Source of the DNA: an uncultured Moraxellaceae bacterium
Lineage (GTDB): Bacteria; Pseudomonadota; Gammaproteobacteria; Pseudomonadales; Moraxellaceae
NCBI GenBank assembly: GCA_937952925.1
Contig: CALFYA010000020.1
Location: forward strand, 1-8,799
DNA: 8,799 nt
Direction: 5' to 3'
Each line of letters starts with the position of its first letter. Position 1 is the stretch's first letter. Both the position numbers and the translations under genes were made by a program. The notes under the pieces were generated by a model. It was given only the letters and a program-made list of their open reading frames with translations. It was not told where the DNA came from and did not search any database. Positions 1 through 7,267 of the stretch are shown piece by piece.

Positions 1-920
1 ATTTTTTACAGCTAGAAGAATGGTTCGAGCACCGCGTCTGGTTTCATCTGATTGGTTTTTTGATTGATCAAGGAGTTTCCATCAAATCTATCTTTATTCA
101 AAACAGTAAGGCTCAGAGCAAAACTGCATTTATTGGGTATCTCAAAAAACTAATTGCTGACAAGTTATTCACTTTTCACACAGGCAATTTACATGAATTA
201 ATTGTAAAACAAATTAGTAGCTTAGAGTATGGTAGCCGTGACAATCAAAAACTGAGGGCTGCTTTGCTGTTGTTCAACATTGCATCAATCCTACGCAATC
301 CATCAACCAACATTCGCTTTCAGTTTGACAACTATAAAAACGGCCAGTGGGATCTAGAGCACATTCGTTCTGTGCAGTCACGCAAACCTGAGCGCCCCGA
401 TGCTCAGAAACAATGGCTTCGTTCCTTCCTAGAGTACTCCACAAAAATATCTGTTCCCCAAGATACCAACGACTATACGTTGTGGCGGAAGCAGATTCAG
501 TCTCAACCCTCTCCCTCTGCACTACACTCACTGTGTCTGTCTGTCACAGATGTGCTTGAAACCCAACCCTTTTCAAGTTCAGCGTTCAATGAACTGTATC
601 TGAAGATACTTCAACATTTTGATGAAAGCAGTGAGACGGACGTAGACAATAGCATCGCCAACCTAGCCCTGTTGGATAGCTACACCAACCGCAGTTATGG
701 GAATGCCATCTTTGCAATTAAACGAAGACGAATCGTTGAACTTGATAAGAAAGGTACGTTTGTTCCCCTATGTACCAAAAACGTTTTTCTCAAGTACTAC
801 AGCCATCATGCAGGTGATCTGATGTTTTGGAAGGCAGAGGATGCCACAGATTATCAAGCAGAAATCATCGATACCCTCACATGGTTTTTAGGTGACAACA
901 ATTTGGAGCAACTGGTATGA
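1..920 (+). CDS. DUF262/DUF1524 HNH nuclease protein, 5' partial
   Basis: The frame is open to the left edge (first whole codon at base 3), so this is the C-terminal part of a longer gene; 305 residues are visible. An ATG-like start near base 60 is not the real start, because conserved-looking sequence (EEWFEHRVWFHLIGFLIDQG, bases 15-74) lies before it and resembles the middle of DUF262 proteins. The C-terminal half matches the DUF1524 HNH nuclease pattern: the WDLEHI histidine (codon 360-362), then the NLALL asparagine (660-662), TNRSYGN (684-704), a basic KRRRI stretch, and CTKNVFLKYYS. DUF262-DUF1524 proteins include the GmrSD type IV enzymes and SspE, which cut DNA according to its modification state. 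Its stop overlaps the next start as ATGA, so the two are probably co-translated. The family usually spans about 550-650 residues, so about half, including the DUF262 NTPase motif, should lie upstream. Family assignment is firm; the substrate is not known. Confidence 0.85.
   Translation, partial: FLQLEEWFEHRVWFHLIGFLIDQGVSIKSIFIQNSKAQSKTAFIGYLKKLIADKLFTFHTGNLHELIVKQISSLEYGSRDNQKLRAALLLFNIASILRNPSTNIRFQFDNYKNGQWDLEHIRSVQSRKPERPDAQKQWLRSFLEYSTKISVPQDTNDYTLWRKQIQSQPSPSALHSLCLSVTDVLETQPFSSSAFNELYLKILQHFDESSETDVDNSIANLALLDSYTNRSYGNAIFAIKRRRIVELDKKGTFVPLCTKNVFLKYYSHHAGDLMFWKAEDATDYQAEIIDTLTWFLGDNNLEQLV
905..908 (+). promoter_or_regulatory. Ribosome binding site for the second DUF262 gene
   Basis: GGAG lies 8 nt before the ATG at 917, inside the last codons of the upstream nuclease gene. 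It supports 917 as the start, together with the ATGA stop/start overlap. Confidence 0.6.
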
Positions 921-3451
921 ATCAGGGAAATACTTACACACTCAAAACTTTGCTTGATCGTGTCAAACTTATTGAGATCCCAATCATCCAACGTGATTAT
1001 GTGCAAGGTCGCGATGGTGAAATGACCTCACAAATCCGACATCAGTTTGTTCAATCACTCCTCAGCCAGCTTGTGCTTTCTCCTGAACAGCTCCATGAGC
1101 CACTTGATTTAGACTTCATTTACGGCAGCATCAATGCTAGTGGTATTTTTTGCCCTCTTGATGGACAACAACGTTTAACCACACTGTTTTTACTACATTG
1201 GTATCTTGCTAACTACGACAATCAATTCAACGAGTTTAGACAACTGATGCACCGAGAAGCACAATCTCGTTTTGGCTATCAAACTCGAACAAGCTCAAGG
1301 ATTTTCTTTAATCAGCTGATTCATACCTCGCTTGATGTTTCAACACTACCCACAGATAAAGGCGTATCAAATGCGTTACGCAATCAAAAATGGTTCTTTG
1401 TAACGCTAGGTTATGATCCAACCGTACAGTCAGCACTCAATATGCTCGACACTATCCACAGTGCGCTTGCACAGATGAATCAATCAGATCGGCAAGGACT
1501 GTACGACCGCCTGCTCTCTGATACTACGCCTTACATCACGTTCCAATTTTTGGATCTCAACGAGTTCAATTTATCCGATGACCTATACATCAAGATGAAT
1601 GGTCGTGGCAAACCGCTGACCTTTTTTGAGAACTTCAAAGCAAAATTTGAGCAAACTGTCGCAACCTTGTGTAAAGCTGAGCAGCACCACACTGGTGCAA
1701 GTTTGCTCTCCTACATCAACCAAAAAATGGATGGGCAATGGACTGATCTATTCTGGACTTTTAGCGAAGGCAACACTCAAAAGCTTGACAGCCAACAAGT
1801 GCAATTTTTCCAACAAGTGATTGGTGTACTCTACCCTCTATCAAACGAAGCAAGAACGGATAGTCAGATCAAGGATGTTCTTTCTGAAATTAGCGGAATT
1901 CTTTTTTTGCCAACCCATTACAACTATGAACAACTTGGATGCTTTGATAGCTCATTGATTAAAAATTTTGTGAAGCTGATGGATCAACTGTGTGGTAGTC
2001 AAGGGGAGCTGAAAACGTATCTTTCTGACTCTTATTACTACAATGAACGGAGCTTCTTTGAGAGCGTTATTAGTGGTCCAAATCTCTTACGATACTCAGA
2101 ATCTGTGCAATTTTTTGCATGGTGTTTGTTTCTGCTTCAGCATGACGATATTGAACCCGATGCACTTTTTGATTGGACTCGGATCACACATAACTTGGTG
2201 CAAAATACCCGATTTAATGAAATAGGAGCCTACACAACCGCTCTGTTGAGTCTGCGCAATTTGGTAAAGGAGTCTAGTCATGTCCTCCAATACTTTGCAC
2301 AAGCTACTGAATCTTTAATTGTCCAAGGTTTTGACCGTAGCCAAGTTCGTGAAGAGCAAATCAAAGCTCAGTTGATTTTACGCTCTGAAGATTGGAAGCT
2401 ATTGATTTATCAAGCCGAAAAGCATGCTTACTTTAAAGGGCAGATTGAATTTTTATTAGATTTTTCAGGTATTGTAGAGTACTTCAATAAGGCGTCCAAA
2501 TGTGACTGGACTGAGGAACAAGATCTCGAAATCAAAGAGCGCTTTACAGATTATTTGAAAAAGTCAGTGATTTTGTTCGATACCAAGCGTCTAAACTCTA
2601 ACTCACACAACAAAATCCTTGAGCGAGCAATCCTCACCAAAGGAAATTATTTATTGCCACAAAAGCGAAATTTTAGCTTTTTGCTGACTTATGATCGCGA
2701 CATTAGTTGGAAAAGGCTGCTACGTGGTTCGGGACTGGATGCGTCCCACTCTGCTTCCGTTTCAAATAAAAGAAAATACATCAAATACCTAATGGACAGC
2801 ATTCAAACCACTGACCCACAAAAAATTGATACCGAGTTAAAGCGTATCATTGAACATTCTAACCCAGTTGGAGACTGGCGCGACTATGTCATACCCTATC
2901 CAGAAGTTATTCAATACTGTAAGGAGTCCTTTGTACGACACGATGAATACTTCCAACATACCTTACTTTTGAAACGTAGTCAGACGAATGGAGCGCATCT
3001 TGAGCTTCGCACGTTCCATTTGTACCTATCAGAATTTAAGAACAGTAAGCCTGAGCGTTTGGCACCGTTTTGCACGGTACATGCCAAGGAAACCAACGCT
3101 GTTGACAGCATTCCTTCGCTTCAGTTCTATACACTGAACACAACAAACGACCAACTCAAGCAATGCAACATCTTTTTATCAATAGAGTTTTATCTCAATC
3201 GTGACATTGAAAACACTCCTCAGTTCTGGGCAAAACTCTGGAGCAATGAAGGATATTTGCCGGAGCAACTGACCAATGCGATAAACAATCAATGTCCTGA
3301 ATACAAGGATGACTTGATGAATCCAAAGAGAGGCATCAAGCTTAATCTAGACAACCCCACAGCAGACATTGACAAGTTACTTGGCAAATTAGCGCAAATC
3401 ATCGCTCAGATTGACAGTTCACCCGCCAACACGGGAGATAGTCATGACTAA
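917..3451 (+). CDS. Large DUF262-domain protein without HNH domain
   Basis: An 844-residue protein with an N-terminal DUF262 domain (about residues 8-250). Visible motifs are IPIIQRDY at 21-28, DFIYGS before DGQQRLTT at 82-89, and LYIKMNGRGKPLTFFENFKA near 223-242, with N228 and R230. The DGQQR motif is the nucleotide-hydrolysing signature of the DUF262/ParB-like fold in GmrS- and SspE-type proteins. About 600 further residues follow; they include an EKHAYFKGQIEFLL segment and, near the C-terminus, a WRDYVIPYPEVIQYC and ELRTFHLYL region. I find no DUF1524 pattern like the one in the upstream gene, no signal peptide and no membrane segment, so it should be cytoplasmic and probably acts with its nuclease-bearing neighbour. 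It overlaps that gene by 4 nt and hsdR by 8 nt. Sampled blocks are 33-42% GC, lower than hsdR. It could be a sensor/NTPase partner, a degenerated paralogue or an independent effector; the long C-terminal region is not one whose function I recognise. Confidence 0.85.
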   Translation: MNQGNTYTLKTLLDRVKLIEIPIIQRDYVQGRDGEMTSQIRHQFVQSLLSQLVLSPEQLHEPLDLDFIYGSINASGIFCPLDGQQRLTTLFLLHWYLANYDNQFNEFRQLMHREAQSRFGYQTRTSSRIFFNQLIHTSLDVSTLPTDKGVSNALRNQKWFFVTLGYDPTVQSALNMLDTIHSALAQMNQSDRQGLYDRLLSDTTPYITFQFLDLNEFNLSDDLYIKMNGRGKPLTFFENFKAKFEQTVATLCKAEQHHTGASLLSYINQKMDGQWTDLFWTFSEGNTQKLDSQQVQFFQQVIGVLYPLSNEARTDSQIKDVLSEISGILFLPTHYNYEQLGCFDSSLIKNFVKLMDQLCGSQGELKTYLSDSYYYNERSFFESVISGPNLLRYSESVQFFAWCLFLLQHDDIEPDALFDWTRITHNLVQNTRFNEIGAYTTALLSLRNLVKESSHVLQYFAQATESLIVQGFDRSQVREEQIKAQLILRSEDWKLLIYQAEKHAYFKGQIEFLLDFSGIVEYFNKASKCDWTEEQDLEIKERFTDYLKKSVILFDTKRLNSNSHNKILERAILTKGNYLLPQKRNFSFLLTYDRDISWKRLLRGSGLDASHSASVSNKRKYIKYLMDSIQTTDPQKIDTELKRIIEHSNPVGDWRDYVIPYPEVIQYCKESFVRHDEYFQHTLLLKRSQTNGAHLELRTFHLYLSEFKNSKPERLAPFCTVHAKETNAVDSIPSLQFYTLNTTNDQLKQCNIFLSIEFYLNRDIENTPQFWAKLWSNEGYLPEQLTNAINNQCPEYKDDLMNPKRGIKLNLDNPTADIDKLLGKLAQIIAQIDSSPANTGDSHD
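3433..3437 (+). promoter_or_regulatory. Ribosome binding site choosing the hsdR start
   Basis: GGGAG lies 6 nt before the ATG at 3444. This favours 3444 over an in-frame TTG at 3411 that would add 11 residues with no conserved features. It sits within the last codons of the upstream DUF262 gene, which fits coupled translation. Confidence 0.65.
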
Positions 3452-6400
3452 CGTCGGTCAACGCGAACGCGCCACCCAAAACCGCCTTGTCCAGTTTTTT
3501 CAGCACACGCTCGGCTATCGTTATCTGGGCAATTGGCAGGATCGCGAGCACAACAAAAACATTGAGACCGAACTGCTCACCGCTTGGCTACAACGGCGTG
3601 GCGTGAGTGATGCCCTGATCACGCGTGCCCTGCGCAAACTCGACCAAGCCAGTGCGCTCGGTGAAGGCAACAATTTGTACGACGCCAACAAAGAGGTGTA
3701 TCGCCTGCTGCGTTATGGCGTCAAAGAAAAACAAGGCGCTGGTGAGCAAAACCAAACTGTCTGGTTGATTGACTGGCACAATCCAGCCGCCAATGATTTT
3801 GCGATTGCCGAAGAAGTCTCGATCAAGGGCGAAAATAAGAAACGTCCAGACATCGTGCTGTACGTCAACGGCATTGCACTTGGCGTGCTGGAGCTAAAAC
3901 GCTCATCCGTTTCGGTGTCTGAAGGGATTCGGCAGAATCTCGACAACCAAAAAAAAGCGTTTATTCGCAACTTCTTTACCACCATGCAGCTGGTGATGGC
4001 GGGCAACGACACGCAAGGTTTGCGTTATGGCACCATCGAAACCCCAGAGAAACACTATCTGGAATGGAAGGAAGAAACCGACCAGACCACGCTCAACACG
4101 CTGGATCTCCACATCAGCCAAGTCTGCAACAAACCACGCTTTCTACAACTGATTCACGACTTTATGGTGTTTGACACTGGCGTCAAAAAGACCTGTCGGC
4201 ACAATCAGTTTTTTGGGATCGAAGCCGCCAAGCAGCACATTGCCAAACGAGAAGGTGGCATCATCTGGCATACCCAAGGGTCTGGCAAAAGCCTTACCAT
4301 GGTGTGGCTGGCCAAGTGGATTCGTGAGCATGTCACCGACAGCCGCGTGTTGGTGGTCACTGACCGCACGGAGCTAGACCAACAAATCAAAAAAGTCTTT
4401 AGCGGCGTAGACGAAGATATTTATCGCACGCGTAGCGGTGCAGATTTAATCAACACACTCAACACGCCCAACCCATGGCTGATCTGCTCCTTGGTACACA
4501 AATTCGGTCATCAGCACGCTGAGGATGATGAACACAGTGCCGATGAGTTTATTTCTGAGCTAGAGCGATCTTTGCCCTCAGATTTTAGTGCCAAAGGTGA
4601 TGTGTTTGTGTTCGTCGATGAGTGTCATCGCACGCAATCGGGCAAGCTCCACCGTGCCATGAAGAAAATCTTGCCACAGGCCATGTTTATTGGCTTCACC
4701 GGCACACCCTTGATGAAAAAGGATAAGAAAAAATCAATTGAAGTGTTTGGCCCTTACATCCACACCTACAAATTTGATGAAGCAGTAGCGGACGGCGTGG
4801 TGCTTGATCTGCGCTATGAAGCGCGTGATATCGATCAACGTCTCACCTCCCCCAAAAAGATTGATGAGTGGTTTGAGGCCAAAACCCGTGGTTTATCCAA
4901 TCTCGCCAAGACACAGCTCAAGCAAAAATGGGGCACGATGCAAAAGGTGTTGTCGAGTAAGTCGCGCCTACAGCAAATTGTGGCTGACATCATGCTCGAC
5001 ATGGAGACCAAGCCACGACTGATGGATGGTCGCGGCAATGCGATCTTCGTGTGTGCCAGTGTGTACCAAGCCTGCAAAGCCTACGATTTGTTTAGCCAAA
5101 CCGACCTTGCTGGCAAAGTGGCGATTGTCACCAGCTACCAACCGACTCCCACCAGCATCAAAGGGGAAGAAAGCGGCGAAGGCACAACCGAGAAGCTGTT
5201 CAAATACAACACCTATCGTAAGATGCTCGCCGACTATTTCGGTCAGTCTGAAGATGAAGCCAGCAAACGTGTTGAAGAGTTTGAGATCGCGGTCAAAGAA
5301 CGCTTCATCAAAGAAGCAGGGCAAATGCGCCTGTTGATCGTGGTTGATAAACTGTTGACCGGCTTTGATGCACCATCAGCCACCTATCTGTATATCGACA
5401 AACACATGGCGGACCACAACTTGTTCCAAGCCATTTGTCGAGTCAATCGTTTGGATGGTGACGACAAAGAGTATGGCTACATCATCGACTATAAAGACCT
5501 GTTTAAGTCACTCGACAAAGCCATCTCTGACTACACGCAAGAAGCCTTCGATGGCTACGATCAAGCCGATGTCGAGGGGCTGCTCAAAGACCGCTTACAA
5601 CAAGCCAAGCTAGACCTAGACAATGTATTGGAGATGGTACATTCCTTGTGTGAACCCGTGTGTGCGCCTCGGCATACCCAAAACTATATCCACTACTTTT
5701 GTGGTCAATCGGGACAAAATCACGACGAACTACAAGAAAAAGAAGCCCTGCGCGTCAAGCTCTACCACACCGTCGCCAAGCTGATCCGCAGCTTTGCCAA
5801 CCTCGCAAACGAGATGCCTGAAGCGGGCTACTCCTCGGCAGAGATCACACGCATTCGGCAAGACGTGGTGCATTATGAAAAAGTGCGTGATGAAATCAAA
5901 TTAGCCAGTGGCGATCTTCTCGACATGAAGCGATTTGAACCTGCCATGCGCCAATTGCTCGATATGTATATCCATGCTGAAGACAGTCAGACTTTGGTCA
6001 ACTTTGAAGAACTCGGATTGATTGAGCTGATTGTGCAAAAAGGCGGAGCGATTCAAGAAGACCTGCCCGAAGGTCTGCGTACAGACCCTGAAGCGATGGC
6101 TGAAACCATCGAAAACAACGTGCGTAAAACGATTGTGGACGCCAATCCTGTCAATCCCAAATACTACGAACACATGTCGGTGCTGCTCGATGAGCTGATC
6201 GTGCTGCGTCGTCAACAGGCGATTGAATACCAAGCCTACTTAAAACAAATCCAAGACCTGTCACGTCAGGTACTCTATCCCAAACAGCAGACCAACTACC
6301 CGACCATCCTCGACACTGCGCCCAAACGGGCGTTCTACGATAACTTTGGTCAGGATGCAGACCTTGCCATCTTGATTGATCGTGCCATTCGCGACACCAA

Positions 6401-6533
6401 AAAGGCGGATTGGGTGGGTGATCGCTTTAAGGAGCGTGAAGTTGCCAATGCGATTCGCATCAGCACGCAACACTATCAGCTTGATATTGGTGCGGTGATG
6501 GAGCTTGCCAAGGCTCAGCGAGAGTATCATTGA
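3444..6533 (+). CDS. hsdR: Type I restriction enzyme HsdR subunit
   Basis: The 1029-residue protein is full length for HsdR (EcoR124I HsdR is close to this size). HsdR joins HsdM and HsdS to make the type I complex, which uses ATP to pump unmethylated DNA and then cuts it at a distance. The N-terminal nuclease has a PD-(D/E)xK set: D136 in RPDIVLYVNG, E150 and K152 in ELKR. The motor has Walker A GSGKS at 279-283, DECH at 392-395, FTGTP ending at 422, a TGFDAP segment, and motif VI with R666 and R669 in ICRVNR. The C-terminal third is mostly helical and should bind the methylase core. No frameshift or missing catalytic residue is seen, so it looks active. It follows the DUF262 pair and overlaps the metallopeptidase start by 1 nt. 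No hsdM or hsdS is present in the window; they would be expected upstream. Base composition is higher in GC than the two preceding genes. Confidence 0.97.
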   Translation: MTNVGQRERATQNRLVQFFQHTLGYRYLGNWQDREHNKNIETELLTAWLQRRGVSDALITRALRKLDQASALGEGNNLYDANKEVYRLLRYGVKEKQGAGEQNQTVWLIDWHNPAANDFAIAEEVSIKGENKKRPDIVLYVNGIALGVLELKRSSVSVSEGIRQNLDNQKKAFIRNFFTTMQLVMAGNDTQGLRYGTIETPEKHYLEWKEETDQTTLNTLDLHISQVCNKPRFLQLIHDFMVFDTGVKKTCRHNQFFGIEAAKQHIAKREGGIIWHTQGSGKSLTMVWLAKWIREHVTDSRVLVVTDRTELDQQIKKVFSGVDEDIYRTRSGADLINTLNTPNPWLICSLVHKFGHQHAEDDEHSADEFISELERSLPSDFSAKGDVFVFVDECHRTQSGKLHRAMKKILPQAMFIGFTGTPLMKKDKKKSIEVFGPYIHTYKFDEAVADGVVLDLRYEARDIDQRLTSPKKIDEWFEAKTRGLSNLAKTQLKQKWGTMQKVLSSKSRLQQIVADIMLDMETKPRLMDGRGNAIFVCASVYQACKAYDLFSQTDLAGKVAIVTSYQPTPTSIKGEESGEGTTEKLFKYNTYRKMLADYFGQSEDEASKRVEEFEIAVKERFIKEAGQMRLLIVVDKLLTGFDAPSATYLYIDKHMADHNLFQAICRVNRLDGDDKEYGYIIDYKDLFKSLDKAISDYTQEAFDGYDQADVEGLLKDRLQQAKLDLDNVLEMVHSLCEPVCAPRHTQNYIHYFCGQSGQNHDELQEKEALRVKLYHTVAKLIRSFANLANEMPEAGYSSAEITRIRQDVVHYEKVRDEIKLASGDLLDMKRFEPAMRQLLDMYIHAEDSQTLVNFEELGLIELIVQKGGAIQEDLPEGLRTDPEAMAETIENNVRKTIVDANPVNPKYYEHMSVLLDELIVLRRQQAIEYQAYLKQIQDLSRQVLYPKQQTNYPTILDTAPKRAFYDNFGQDADLAILIDRAIRDTKKADWVGDRFKEREVANAIRISTQHYQLDIGAVMELAKAQREYH

Positions 6534-7267
6534 TGGTCGATATACAGATTGGAATGCTCAGCATCCAATTACATCGCAAGGACATCAAGAACCTGCATAT
6601 CAGTGTGTTGCCACCTGACGGTGCTGTCCGTGTGTCAGCACCAACGCACATGACAGATACCGCCATCCGTATGGCTGTGATTAGCAGGATTCCATGGATT
6701 CGCCAGCAGCAGCATGATTTTGAGCAACAAGCTCGGCAGTCCTTTCGGCACATGGTGAGTGGCGAGTGTCATTACCTGTGGGGCAAACGACACCGCCTTG
6801 AAGTCATCGAACAAACTGGCAAGCATGAGGTTCGTATTCGACGCGGCAGGATCTATCTATACGTCAGCAAAGGCACTTCCGTGGACAACAAGATGCTGGT
6901 GCTCTCTGAATACTACCGGCAGATTTTAAAGGAACGTATAGAAACCTTACTCAGCGTTTGGCAGCCAAAACTGGAGGTATACCCTGAGCATTGGGGTGTC
7001 CGCTTGATGAAAACCAAATGGGGAAGCTGCAACACTGCATCTAAACGGATCTGGCTTAATTTGGAGCTTGCCAAAAAGCCCCCTGAATGCTTGGAATATA
7101 TTGTTGTCCATGAACTGATTCATCTCAAAGAACGACACCACAACGAACGCTTTCTGGCACACATGGATCACCACCTACCCGATTGGCGTGAGCGTAAGAA
7201 TCTACTGAACAGTATGCCTCTTGCTGACTTTCATGTTCAGGGCAATGTCGAACACAGCAACTCATAA
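6533..7267 (+). CDS. YgjP/M48-like zinc metallopeptidase (DUF45)
   Basis: A 244-residue soluble protein of the YgjP-like metallopeptidase family, often annotated as M48 family or DUF45. The zinc site is H193-E194-L-I-H197, with H203 as the probable third ligand in HHNERF. The family signature KTKWGSC lies at 160-166 just before it, and the N-terminal part carries the typical basic PPDGAVRVSAP stretch. There is no signal peptide or membrane segment, unlike HtpX-type M48 proteases, so it should act in the cytoplasm. ATG 6533 is preferred over the adjacent TTG at 6530: it forms TGATG with the hsdR stop, and GAGAG at 6520-6524 lies 8 nt upstream. Members of this family are commonly found next to type I hsdR genes; their substrate is not established. 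A role in controlling or maturing the restriction complex is inference. The 3' end overlaps the convergent integrase by 6 nt. Confidence 0.9.
   Translation: MVDIQIGMLSIQLHRKDIKNLHISVLPPDGAVRVSAPTHMTDTAIRMAVISRIPWIRQQQHDFEQQARQSFRHMVSGECHYLWGKRHRLEVIEQTGKHEVRIRRGRIYLYVSKGTSVDNKMLVLSEYYRQILKERIETLLSVWQPKLEVYPEHWGVRLMKTKWGSCNTASKRIWLNLELAKKPPECLEYIVVHELIHLKERHHNERFLAHMDHHLPDWRERKNLLNSMPLADFHVQGNVEHSNS

Noticed and set aside
3411..3443. TTG start giving an 11-residue longer HsdR
   Set aside because: ATG 3444 has a well-placed GGGAG and starts directly before the conserved N-terminal sequence.
4968..5324. 118-residue open frame on the - strand inside hsdR
   Set aside because: It lies entirely opposite well-conserved hsdR motor sequence, has no recognisable motif and no ribosome site; it is a shadow frame.
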